This document shows, in pieces, positions 48,402 to 59,104 of a DNA stretch of 64,000 nt (position 1 is its first letter; each line of letters begins with the position of its first letter). Below the pieces are notes generated by a model that worked only from the letters and a program-made list of their open reading frames with translations, had not been told where the DNA came from and ran no database searches. The DNA is from Magnolia sinica (lineage: Eukaryota; Streptophyta; Magnoliopsida; Magnoliales; Magnoliaceae), in NCBI RefSeq assembly GCF_029962835.1, contig NC_080574.1, forward strand, positions 39,747,501-39,811,500. The letters are read 5' to 3'. The position numbers and the translations under genes are program-made.

Positions 48402-49164
48402 AAGGAGATTCAAATGCATGAAGAGCTTGATGGGAGTGTCTTCTTCACCTGCAAATCTTATAAGATGAGATGCAGAAAATATGAACATCCATAGACAGCC
48501 ATACACTAATAACACAATATAAAGATCATATATTTATCAAAGATCTATCCATTATCACCCACATTGACATATCATAGTTCAATGTAATCATCATCATTAA
48601 ATTAGGATGTTTCCAACTAAATCAGAAGCAATTGGACAAAGTGGAAATGTGTCTCTAGAGTGATGGGTCATCACTGTATGCCACTGAAACTTAGGGCCTA
48701 TTTGGATTTGTTGAAATATAAATTAAGGACTTCGTTTGTTTTTTGTAAATTTCATGGAAATGTGGTTTCCATTTCACCAAATGCCCTACATGTGCAAAAT
48801 TCTAAAATCCATAATTTGTAAAATCAGAAAAAACCCCAATTCGGGGTCCATATTCAAATCTGTAAGCCCTAGAATCCCCAAATCCCTAAATGAGGGTCCA
48901 CATAGAATCAGGAATCCACAAATTACTAAATCCCCAAATCCCTAAATCGGCATTGAGATTGAGAGAGATTGAGAGAGAGGGAGGGAGGGAGAGAGAGAGA
49001 AATACCTCACGGTCATAAATGAGCTAGCCTTCAACCAAGCTGCAATGTGATGGGTTATCACGGTCCAACAAAAATGAAAGATTCAAATAATAGCCAAAGG
49101 AATCAAACATACCTCGTCAAAAATTTCATGATCCAGTAAATATTGTGAACATTCAACCCCAAAC
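48402..49164 (-). other. two short exon-like pieces, not recognised
   Basis: The minus-strand piece at 49113-49164 (52 nt, acceptor AAATGCAG, donor GTATGT; frame FGVECSQYLLDHEIFDE) and the piece at 48402-48448 (47 nt, acceptor GATTTGCAG, donor GTAAGC; frame GEEDTPIKLFMHLNLL) have good splice sites and look like successive exons of one gene. A GA-rich tract lies at 48957-49000 between them. Confidence 0.45.
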
Positions 49165-49199
49165 CTGCATTTCCCAAATGATTACTTAGATCAGCTCAC

Positions 49200-49407
49200 C
49201 ATTAAATAACTATAAACAGAAGGCATTGTAGTTGTTAACTCTCACCGTTCTTCTTCTCCTTCTCCTTCTTCTTCCTCTCCTTCTTGCAGTAAAAGGAGGT
49301 TTTAAAAACCCTAGCGAGAGAGACAGAGAGGTTGGGAAACAGAGAGGGAAATGGGGCTGAGAGATAGAGAGAGGGTGAGGTAGTGCGAGAGATCGAGAGA
49401 GGGCTGA

Positions 49408-49470
<63 letters not shown>

Positions 49471-49510
49471 CCTTTTCACAAAAGGGTGCGCGAGAGAGGT
49501 GCGCGGGAGA
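49200..49510 (-). promoter_or_regulatory. captured plant gene leader-like sequence
   Basis: On the minus strand a (CT)n tract, a (CA)n tract and several CTCTCT-rich segments lead to CTAGGGTTTTTAAAACC and an AAGAAGGAGAGG-rich stretch that ends at an AACG|GTGAGAG donor-like site. This is the usual look of a plant 5' leader with first exon. No start codon is visible in the exon. It precedes the exon-like pieces at 49164 and below. Confidence 0.45.
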
Positions 49511-49868
49511 GCGGACGGGATTTCAGGGGTTTTTTATTTTAGGACTTGTGGGGCCCACCGTTGTGTATGTTAATTATCCACTTCATCCATTCATTTTAAC
49601 GGCTCATTTTTAATATTCATCCAAAAAATGAATCAGATCTAAGATTTAGGTGGACCACACCACATATTAACGATATAAATTTATTTTTTCATTCTTTCTC
49701 GTGGTGTGGTCCACTTAGACTTTTGATCTTTCTAATTATTGGGTTCATGCACTGAAATAATATTTCAAAATTGATGGACCGATCAGATAAAATAAATATA
49801 TTACAATGGGCCCCATGGAGCCCCTTAAGCATCGTCCGTCTCTAATAAAGTCGGATTGGGAGATATGC
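49511..49868. other. CACTA interior, no gene seen
   Basis: The sequence carries GTGGGGCCCACC and GTGTGGTCCAC modules of the kind found throughout the window, and no coding sequence. Confidence 0.4.
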
Positions 49869-49961
49869 TTTAGCTACAGATTAAGGAAGTTTTAGCTACG
49901 GATTAAAGCCGTAGCCATAGACCTCTATAGTCCGTAGCCTTTGGTCAATTTTTTGGTAGTG
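49869..49961. repeat. CACTA right end with subterminal repeats
   Basis: TTTAGCTAC(A/G)GATTAA occurs twice, followed by GCCGTAGCC, GTCCGTAGCC and the terminal TTTTTTGGTAGTG. These are inverse complements of the left-end motifs. Confidence 0.9.
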
Positions 49962-50837
49962 GTAGAAACCTGCGATTTAAGTCAAATGAGCCCTTTACTC
50001 TTTCGTGAAGTTGTAACTTTTGGACTGCTGGTTTACGACCAAACTCGGGGTGCAGGCTAAGGGCATCTCCCGACACATATTCATATAGTCATGGCCCTGA
50101 TCGATTATCAGTGATCGTCGATCTGAGATAGGGCCCCCACGGCTAGTTAGCGCATACGATTATCTGACGGTTGTTTCCAAACATAGATCTCTTAGTAAGA
50201 CATCTACCCTATGGTATAGATGAGACCGTAAAACCTCTATAAGACCCATTAGTTGGAAACAACCTCCCCTAGGGTTGGTATGTTGGACAAAGGGTCATTA
50301 GGACTATTTATGCACATTCTAGTACTATAAATAGCCCTTAAATTCACCCCATTTCTCCCCATATGAATTTGCAACCCTAGCCTTTAAGAGAAAGAGAGAG
50401 AGATGAGAAAAGATGAGAAAGATTGTGAGAAAGATTGGTCGAAAGAGGTTGCCCTTCTCCCCTTCAATCCGCAATCTAACCATGATCGGGTCCATCGTCG
50501 GTGTCTCTTCGGTGATGATTAAAGGTAATTAGTGAATCACTCTTGTAGGTTTAGGCCTTATAGTTGATTATATCCAAATCTTAAAAGCTCATGTGCTTGT
50601 TTAAGTAGTCAGTGATCTTTCCCTAAAACCCTAACCCTAGGAGCAAGCCCAAGTCGGACAAGCTAGCAAAAGGTGCAGACCATTATTCTTAAGTTGCCTT
50701 TTATTAAGTCTTATGTTTCATTCAATGATTTATGCTTGTAAATATATAAATGCATGCTAACTTATGTAGTTTCGACTTTCATTTCATAAAATACTATTTC
50801 CAACATAGTGATGCCTACATGTTCAATGAAATGCCTA
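49962..50837 (+). other. LTR-like sequence, right of CACTA insertion
   Basis: This should join 35501 directly once the CACTA element and one GTA are removed. It contains a TATA box CTATAAATAGCC near 50327, then a purine-rich leader (AAGAGAAAGAGAGAG), and no gene. A long open LTR promoter region is the most likely reading; the class is unknown. Confidence 0.45.
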
Positions 50838-52349
50838 TAAGACCCGTATCCTTGTCTGTATCGTTCCGTAGACTCCCGCGATCCTCCCTATCAAATTTTG
50901 GTAACCCTCGACCTATAATCGATATTTGCGTGTGACCCTAAGTCGCATCCTATAGGTCTATGTCGACTTGACTCGAAACTAATACCCTAGCTACCGCGCC
51001 ATCACCGCGTCTCGCGTGCTGATGCGATACCTAGGCCAGGAGTTGTGGGACTACATATTTTCTGAAGAAACGCCCCACGTTGTGGATTCCGAGAGAATCT
51101 CTACAACCCATCACATCAATTAATCAAGTACACATCCTATCACAAGTATAAGTCAAGTACAAGCAACCCATCCCTCTCCCATTCCCAAAGTTAACTCTCT
51201 CTCTCTCTCTCTCTCCACCCATCCCTTTCTTACACTCACCCATCACCCATCACTCACTCGTATATCACCTCTTTCTCTCTCTCTCTCTCTCTCATTTTCT
51301 CACTCCATTCAAGCAATTCTCAAGGAGAGGAAACGTCTATGAGAGGAGCCAAGTGTGGCCCACTCCCTACCCCTAGATCTCTCATTTCACCCTTCAAATC
51401 TCATCAACTTCCATCAAAGGGAAAGCCATGGAGTTTAGGAGCCAAAGATCTTAGCTTGCCATAGATCTAAGAAGAAGAGTAAACAGTGGGTGATTTAGAA
51501 TATCCAACCGTTGATTTTCATTGAGGGCCCACTTGTGATGGGACCCATCATGATGTATGAACATGGAGGAGCTCATAGTGGCAGAGCTCCTCCCATCTCC
51601 GTCGTTTCCTTCTCTCTCTCTCTTTTCCTTTTTGTGTGGTGTTGATGATGATGAGCTGTGGCCCACTTGATGTATGTGTGTGGTCCACCTATGAAGTATG
51701 TATCATGTCCATGCCAACCATACGTTGGGCCCACCTTGCTGGATTGTCCAACAGACGGGATTGCTACCCGTTTGTCTAGATAGGCCTGGATGAAAGAAAA
51801 CATAAATATCAGTTGTCCATCTGGTGGGTCCCACACGTGTGGACCCACCTCAATACATGTGTACATCCAGCCGTCCATCTGCTGGATGCTAGGCTGCTGG
51901 CCCAGCAGTCCAGTGGTTGGAAACTGCCGTGGGGCTCCACCATGATGTTTCTATTGATCCAAGTTGTCCATCTGTTTGGATGGTGGTGGATGAAGCCACC
52001 ATGATTTATGTATTTTACCCTGCCGTCCATCTGTTATGGACGGTGGGGCCTGCTGGAATGTGTGTGTGACACCCACACGTGGGGCCAGCAATGATCCAGA
52101 CCGTCCATCTATGTGGACCCCACTATAAAATGTGTTTTGTCAATGTTGTCCACCCATTTTCCTAGTGGGTGGGACCCACCCACACGTGCTACATGTGTGG
52201 GATGGGCCCACCTTGATGAATGTATTCTCTATCCCCACCGTCCATTTAATTGGGACGATGGGATGGCACTGTGATGTGTGTGCTTTAAGCCAAGCCGTCC
52301 ATCTATCTTGGACGTGGTACCCACCCACATGTGTCACATGTGTGGGGTG
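50838..52349 (+). mobile_element. LTR-like block, inverted copy of 20270-25003
   Basis: It begins TATAAGACCCGTATCCTTG and runs through CTCCCGCGATCC, CGACCTATAATCGA, CCCTAAGTCGCATCCT, CT-rich tracts at 51190-51220 and 51270-51295, CCGTTGATTTTC and GGGACCCA(T/C)(C/T). It then becomes a run of GTCCATCTG-(N)-GTGGGACCCAC modules up to 52349, where the Athila LTR starts. The same succession occurs on the minus strand from 25003 down. Confidence 0.5.
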
Positions 52350-52811
52350 TGTTCACTCCCCAAGTATAGGGTTGTGATGTAGTAATAAACTCGGTAAGAC
52401 CGAGGTCGAATCCACAGGGACTGATACCTGTACGTTATCTGAAACCAAGTAGAACTAGAACTAGACTAAGATGTGATCTAAACCAAATAGAATTTAAGGA
52501 ATAATTATCTAAAACTTTAAGGAATTCAGATGAAGGAAACTAGGGATTCAGAGGATCCACTTGTAGAGATCAGGGAGATCTTATGCCTGCACCAATGATT
52601 ATGGAATTCAAACTGAACTTATTTGATATGGTTTTCAAGAGATGAAAGGTACATGGATTCCATCATCTAACCATGCCCAGGAGACAAAGCAAACAATAGG
52701 ATTGAACTAATTACCAACCAATCAACATTGTGTGAAGATCAGGAAGGGTAATGTTATCCTACCATGCCCATGGAACAATGATGAACAACAGGGCTTCCTG
52801 ACTTCATAACC
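52350..52811 (-). repeat. Athila 3' LTR, terminal fragment
   Basis: On the plus strand it begins TGTTCACTCCCCAAGTATAG and matches 63174-63640 with few changes, including one ~10-bp gap near 52650. It is joined abruptly to integrase sequence at about 52809-52814, so the rest of the LTR and the element's 3' interior are deleted. Confidence 0.9.
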
Positions 52812-53949
52812 CGGTACGCTTTATGTTCCAGCTCCACAGGCAAGTGACAAGCCTTCCCATAGACAAGTCTAAAGGGAGACATTCCAATAGGGGTTTTAAA
52901 GGCAGTACGGTATGCCCATAAGGCATCGGTCAATCAGATTGACCAATCCTTACGATCTAGGTTCACCGTTTTCTCCAAAATGTGTTTGATCTCCCTATTG
53001 AAAATCTCAGCTTGTCCACTTGTCTGTGGATGGTATGGGGTGCTCACCTTATGAGAGATAGCGTATTTCTTCATTAAGCTCTCGAATGGTCTATTACAAA
53101 AGTGTGAGCCCCCATCACTAATGATGGCTCGAGGCGTTCCGAATCGAGAAAGGATGTTTTCTTTTAGGAATTTAATGACCGTGCGATGGTCATTCTTTCG
53201 ACACGGAATCGCTTCGACCCATTTAGTGACATAATCCACGGCGAGCAAAATGTACAGATTTCCAAACGATTGGGGAAATGGTCCTATGAAATCGATGCCC
53301 CAACAATCAAATGCTTCGATGATAAGGATGAGATTCAAAGGCATCATATTTCGATGGGACAATGCTCCCAATTTCTGACAACGCTCACAAGCTTTGCAAA
53401 ACTCATGAGTGTCCCTAAACATAGTGGGCCAGTAAAAGCCACACTGCAGAATCTTGGCCGTGGTCTTTTTAGCAGAAAAGTGACCACTACAGGCCTGTGA
53501 GTGACAAAAGGAGATGACGCTCTGATGCTCATCGTCTGGTCCACATCTCCTTAGGATTTGGTCTGGGCAATATTTAAATAAATAAGGATCATCCCAGAAA
53601 AAGTTACGCACCTCGGTGAAGAATTTCTTCTTATCTTGCGCAGTCCACTGTGTCAGTATGGCACCTGTAGCAAGATAATTAGCAATATCAGCAAACCAAG
53701 GTGAATGGGAGACTCTGAACAGTTGTTCATCAGGGAACATGTCATTGATATGAGTCGTCTCAAGGGACTCAGAGGTATTAAGGCGAGAAAGGTGATCGGC
53801 CACTACGCTCTCTACTCCCTTTTTATCTTTAATTTCCAAATCAAATTCTTGGAGTAGAAGGATCCATCGTATCAAACGGGGCTTAGAATCATTCTTCAAA
53901 AGAAGATACTTAAGTGCCGCATGATCTGTGTAGATAATGATCTTGGATT
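52812..53949 (-). pseudogene. Athila RNase H end and integrase, truncated copy
   Basis: The minus-strand frame 52934-53899 holds [20 protein letters not shown] (end of RNase H), the H-X6-H and CERC zinc motif, [16 protein letters not shown] and SGQAE, so the DD35E triad is intact up to there. A TGA at 52934 replaces the CGA of the other copy (a CpG-type change), and the coding part stops for good near 52812 where the LTR fragment begins. The integrase C-terminal domain is missing. Confidence 0.93.
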
Positions 53950-53953
53950 CGAT

Positions 53954-55171
53954 CTAGGACCTAAATTTGTCTAAGGAGAACACTACAGCTAAGAGTTCCT
54001 TTTCCGTAGTTGAGTAGTTCACCTGGGCAGAATTTAAAGTTCTACTTGCATAATGAATGACGTAGGGCCTCTTATCTTTTCTCTGGCCTAGGACTGCCCC
54101 AAGAGCATAATTAGAAGCGTCGCACATAAGCTCAAAAGGAAGGCTCCAGTCGGGTGGCTGCATGATATGTGCAGTGGTTAACGTGCCCTTAAGCTTGGTG
54201 AAAGCTTCCTGACATTTCTCAGTCCACTCGTACGGAGCATCCTTTTGAAGAAGAGTGTATAAAGGATGAGAGAGGAGACTAAAGTCCTTTATGAATCGCC
54301 TGTAAAATCCTGCGTGTCCTAAGAAGGATCGCACATCTCTGATGTTCTTGGGTGGAGGTAGGTTAGAGATAAGATCGATTTTTGCCTTATCTACCTTGAT
54401 TCCTTTGGACGAGATGATATGCCCAAGGACAATTCCCTTCTGAACCATGAAATGTCACTTCTCCCAATTAAGTACCAAGTTCTTCTCTTCACATCTTTTC
54501 AGCACACATTTAAGACTTTCCAAGCACTTACTGAAAGATGGACCGTAAACAGAGAAATTGTCCATGAAGACCTCTAAATATTGCCCCACCATATCAAAAA
54601 AGATACTAAGCATACATCATTTGAAAGGTGGCGGGGGCATTACATAGCCGAACGGCATCCTTCGATAGGTAAAGGTGCGTAGGGACATGTAAATGTGGTC
54701 TTTTCCTGGTCTTCGGGGCTATCTCTATCTGGTTGTAGCGCGAATACCCGCAAGGAAACCGTAATAGGAATGACCAGCTAACCTTTCAAGGATCCGATCA
54801 ATGAATGGTAAAGGAAAGTGGTCTTTCTCGTGACGGTATTCAACTTCCGTAGTCAATGCACATTCTCCAACCGGTAGTGACTCTAGTTGGCACGAGTTCA
54901 TTATTAGCATTGGCTACGATGGTGATTCGGACTTCTTAGGGACCACTTGAGTTGGACTCACCCATTGACTATCGGATATAGGGTATATAATACCCACATC
55001 CAATAGTTTAAGAACCTCGGCTTTAACCACTTCCTTCATGTTTGGATTTAGTCTACATTGTGGTTGCCAAGCGGTTTTTGCATTATCCTCAAGATATATG
55101 CGGTGAGTACAAATCGAGGATCGATTCCCTTGAGGTCCGCTATCGTCCATCCTGGGCTCCTTTATGCTCAA
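53954..55171 (-). pseudogene. Athila reverse transcriptase/RNase H, frameshifted copy
   Basis: Pieces in shifting frames encode LLDVGIIYPISDSQWVSPTQ, then (after frame changes near 54910 and 54725) the palm region, FMDN (AAT codon at 54557-54559), a shared TGA at 54455-54457, [33 protein letters not shown] (RNase H) and a shared TAG at 53954-53956. The 54.6-55.2 kb part has many one-base deletions relative to 59.3-59.7 kb, mostly turning CTG or CAG into CG. Confidence 0.9.
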
Positions 55172-56040
55172 TGAGAGTAGATATGAGCATACTCTCTGTT
55201 CTTTCTCCGGGTGGGCGAGATCACCACCGGGTATGTCTCATCTTGACCTAAATAGGCATATTTCAAATCGAGGGGCAAGGTTTTAGGTCAAGCTTCGGCG
55301 GCTTGAGGTTAGAAGCCTACATCGGTTTGTGGCAATTCTTCAAATTGTGGCCTCCAGTTAACTTCAACCGGTGCAGTTTCAAGCAAGGCGCACGTCTCCC
55401 TAATCATGTCATCATCAAAATCATGGGAGTGGGCGAGGCACGTCTCTAGAGGGTCAGAGGATAAGGTCAGAGATGTCGTATCTTCCACGAAAGAGTCAAT
55501 CATGTTAATGTCGTGGAAATCGTCATCATCCTCCAAGTTTCTGCCGTTATTGAAAAAGATGTTTGACTCCAAATTTCCAAAAGACATAGTCATGACACCA
55601 TTCCTGCAATTGATAATTGCATTTGGCGTGGCAAGGAATGGGCGACCAAGAATGACGGGAATCTGAGTGCTCATGTTATTAATGGGTTCGGTGTCCGGGG
55701 ATGATAAAATCTACGGGGTAGTAAAATCTATCGACCGGACTAACACATCCTCAATTATCCCTCTTGGTACACGAACGAGCAATCGGCAAGTTGTAGTGTC
55801 GTTAGGGTGGGTTTTAATTCACCAAAACTTAACTGTTTGTATACCGGTAGGGAATCGATTGACGCTCGCTCTAAGTCAAGAAGTGCGTGATCAATTCGAT
55901 GGTTCCCGATTACACATGATATGGTTGGGCTACGGGATCCTTGAATTTCTGTGGCACGACTTGCTATAGGATGACACACACTTTCTCAGTCAAGAAGATT
56001 TTCTTTTGAATAATTTTTCGTCTTTTGGTCGTGCATAAGT
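55172..56040 (-). pseudogene. Athila aspartic protease region, frameshifted copy
   Basis: Frames at 55755-55979 and 55309-55674 carry SCVIGNHRIDHALLDLE, LTTLQLAD and VILGRPFLATPNAIINC, which align with 59714-60679. The DLGAS active-site motif of the other copy is destroyed by one-base deletions here. Most differences lie at CAG, CTG or CCG sites. Confidence 0.88.
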
Positions 56041-57011
56041 CTTTCAGAATTTGGCATATGAAGGTATTTGTTTAACGACATCAAGTAGAGGAATGTTGAC
56101 TTTCACTTGTTTCAACACCTCTAGGATATCCGAGAGTTAGAAAGAGGTTTTGGTGAAACCAACCATTGGGGGAATGGAGCAACTGGCTTCTCTAGAAGTT
56201 CTGGTTCTACTTTTTGTGGGGCATCACTGGATCCATCATTGTTGTCCTCTTCTGGTTCTTGAGGCTTTTCGGGCCTAACCGGAAGAGTTTTATCAATGAT
56301 CTTCCCACTCCGAAGAGTGGTGATGGATTTAACATGCCCCATCTGATTTGAAGAGCTAGGATCATTATTCTCGTACTGCGGTTTAGGATTGGGGATATGT
56401 TGTGCAGGAAGCATCCCCTTTTCTATAACCGTCATACGAGAATCTATCTTTTGCATAAAATCTGTAATTCCCCGCATTGCCTGAGTCAGCTCTTGTATGG
56501 GATTTTGAACCGGTTCCTCTTGAGGTTTCACTTGATTTGGATTTTGATTGAAGAAACCTGGAGGAGTCGCCGTTTGTCCATTCCTCCAACTAAAGTTTGG
56601 ATAATTTTTCCAGCCAGGATTGTATGTATTGGAGTTAGATCCAGTAAAAGGTCTTTGATAGTTGTTTACGGCATTGGCTTGTTCATTTAACACTCCTCGA
56701 AAGGCGGGTATTGTAGGACAGTTTTCAGTTGTGTGAATGTTGCAATCACAGATGCCGCAAACAATTTCATTGACCTTATCCTTATTTCCTTCCATGGCCT
56801 CAACTTTCCTTATGAGCGTAGTCACTTTACACTTGAGATCATCCTCTTCTTTCAAGAGATATAATCCACCTTTCTCCTTTAATTGAGTAGGCCTAGACGT
56901 GGTGTTCGCCATTGGGTAATAGTCCCATGATTGTGTTTTTGAGACTATCGAGGTAATCCCATACCTCCAACATCTTTATTAATGAACTCTCCATTACACA
57001 TTGTCTCGACC
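56041..57011 (-). pseudogene. Athila gag, C-terminal fragment (second copy)
   Basis: The frame from about 56912 to 56121 corresponds to residues ~280-516 and beyond of the other gag. The CCHC zinc knuckle, C-GI-C-DCNI-H-TTEN-C, is intact here, and the codon at the SDAP-Q position is CAA, unlike the stop in the other copy. The fragment begins abruptly at 57011 (VETMCNGEF position, equal to 61706 of the full gag), directly after the 3' end of the full copy. Confidence 0.9.
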
Positions 57012-57061
57012 TAGTCCTATGAAAACAGGAAACCTACCTATACCTCCATCAGACTAGGAGA

Positions 57062-58531
57062 TCAATCCTGGTAAACAGGATCAATCAGAGGCATGGACAT
57101 GTCCTCTGAATCAAATTTCTCGACAAATGGTTTCAATCGATGTCCATTGACTTTAAACTCCTTGCCATTGTCGGGATCTCTAATCTCAACGGCCCCATGA
57201 GGAAAAACAGTAACAACAATGTAAGGGCCGGTCCAACGAGATCGAAGCTTACCCGGAAAGAGATGTAATCGAGAATTGTATAAAAGGACCTTCTGACCAG
57301 GCGTGAATGATTTTTGCAAAATGTGTTGGTTATGAAATGCTTTCATCTTGTCCTTGTAAATTCTCGAATTATCGTACGCATCATTCCGGATTTCCTCAAG
57401 TTCATTCAACTGAAGTTTGCGTAGCGAGCCAGCGTTGTCCAGATTGAAATTAAGATTTTTGATCGCCCAGTACGCTTTATGTTCCAGCTCCACAGGCAAG
57501 TGACAAGCCTTCCCATAGACAAGTCTAAAGGGAGACATTCCAATAGGGGTTTTAAAGGCAGTACGGTATGCCCATAAGGCATCGGTCAATCGGATTGACC
57601 AATCCTTACGATCTGGGTTCACCGTTTTCTCCAAAATGTGTTTGATCTCCCTATTGGAAATCTCAGCTTGTCCACTTGTCTGTGGATGGTATGGGGTGCT
57701 CACCTTATGAGAGATAGCGTATTTCTTCATTAAGCTCTCGAATGGTCTATTACAAAAGTGTGAGCCCCCATCACTAATGATGGCTCGAGGCGTTCCGAAT
57801 CGAGAAAGGATGTTTTCTTTTAGGAATTTAATGACCGTGCGATGGTCATTCTTTCGACACGGAATCGCTTCGACCCATTTAGTGACATAATCCACGGCGA
57901 GCAAAATGTACAGATTTCCAAACGATTGGGGGAATGGTCCTATGAAATCGATGCCCCAACAATCAAATGCTTCGATGATAAGGATGAGATTCAAAGGCAT
58001 CATATTTCGACGGGACAATGCTCCCAATTTCTGACAATGCTCACAAGCTTTGCAAAACTCATGAGTGTCCCTAAACATAGTGGGCCAGTAAAAGCCACAC
58101 TGCAGAATCTTGGCCGTGGTCTTTTTAGCAGAAAAGTGACCACTACAGGCCTGTGAGTGATAAAAGGAGATGACGCTCTGATGCTCATCGTCTGGTCCAC
58201 ATCTCCTTAGGATTTGGTCTGGGCAATATTTAAATAAATAAGGATCATCCCAGAAAAAGTTACGCACCTCGGTGAAGAATTTCTTCTTATCTTGCGCAGT
58301 CCACTGTGTCAGTATGGCACCTGTAGCAAGATAATTAGCAATATCAGCAAACCAAGGTGAATGGGAGACTCTGAACAGTTGTTCATCAAGGAACATGTCA
58401 TTGATATGAGTCGTCTCAAGGGACTCAGAGGTATTAAGGCGAGAAAGGTGATCGGCCACTACGCTCTCTACTCCCTTTTTATCTTTAATTTCCAAATCAA
58501 ATTCTTGGAGTAGAAGGATCCATCGTATCAA
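57062..58531 (-). pseudogene. Athila integrase, complete ORF
   Basis: This 489-codon open frame starts in the end of RNase H ([15 protein letters not shown]). It then has the zinc motif (H-X6-H then CEHC), the catalytic core with D in [10 protein letters not shown] in [10 protein letters not shown] and E in SGQAE (exactly 35 residues apart, DD35E), and a C-terminal domain ([24 protein letters not shown]) ending at TAA/TGA-type stop near 57062. It is the best preserved coding unit of the element. As part of a polyprotein whose upstream parts are interrupted it is unlikely to be made as such. Confidence 0.93.
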
Positions 58532-59098
58532 ACGGGGCTTAGAATCATTCTTCGAAAGAAGATACTTAAGTGCCGCATGATCTGTGTAGATAATGATCTT
58601 GGATTCGATCTAGGACCTAAATTTGTCCAAGGCGAACACTACAGCTAAGAGTTCCTTTTCCGTAGTTGAGTAGTTCACCTGGGCAGAATTTAAAGTTCTA
58701 CTTGCATAATGAATGACGTAGGGCCTCTTATCTTTTCTCGGACTAAGACCGCCCCAAGAGCATAATTAGAAGCGTCGCACATAAGCTCAAAAGGAAGGCT
58801 CGAATCGGGTGGTTTGATAGGTGCAATGGTTAACGTGCCCTTAAGCTTGGTGAAAGCTTCCGGGCATTGCTATCTACTCGTACGGAGCATCCTTTTGAAG
58901 AAGAGTGTATAAAGGATGAGAGAGGAGACTAAAGTCCTTTATGAATCGCCTGTAAAATCCTGCGTGTCCTAAGAAGGATCGCACATCTCTGATGTTCTTG
59001 GGTGGAGGTAGGTTAGAGATAAGATCGATTTTTGCCTTATCTACCTCGATTCCTTTGGACGAGATGATATGCCCAAGGACAATTCCCTTCTGAACCAT
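58532..59098 (-). pseudogene. Athila RT thumb and RNase H, broken
   Basis: The frame 58874-59098 encodes QKGIVLGHIISSKGIEVDKA and RSFLGHAGFYRRF. Between 58738 and 58885 the sequence departs from the other copy by several small changes (for example CTCTGG to CTCGG and CTGACATT to CGGGCATT) that break the RNase H frame. The [10 protein letters not shown] box is visible beyond a TAG at 58610-58612 shared with the other copy. Confidence 0.9.
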
Positions 59099-59104
59099 GA
59101 AATG

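Larger units (their letters stand above)
35502..49961. mobile_element. non-autonomous CACTA (En/Spm) transposon, 14.46 kb
   Basis: Both ends carry the perfect 13-bp inverted repeat CACTACCAAAAAA (35502-35514 and complement at 49949-49961). GTA is duplicated on both sides (35499-35501 and 49962-49964), the 3-bp target duplication of CACTA elements. Next to the ends lie inverted GGCTACGG/CCGTAGC subterminal repeats, also expected. I find no TNPD- or TNPA-like transposase, so it needs a partner. Its cargo is a ~7.8-kb telomere-like array and, on the minus strand, fragments of host genes with splice sites. The flanking sequence is retroelement-like on both sides. Confidence 0.9.

Noticed and set aside
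49210..49479. Frames with SLSLSL and THTHTH runs
   Set aside because: They are translations of (CT)n and (CA)n microsatellites in a leader-like sequence.
53186..53500. Plus-strand frames in the Athila region (also 57842-58156, 59964-60347, 60947-61552, 61905-62213)
   Set aside because: They are complements of integrase, protease and gag and show no independent domain.
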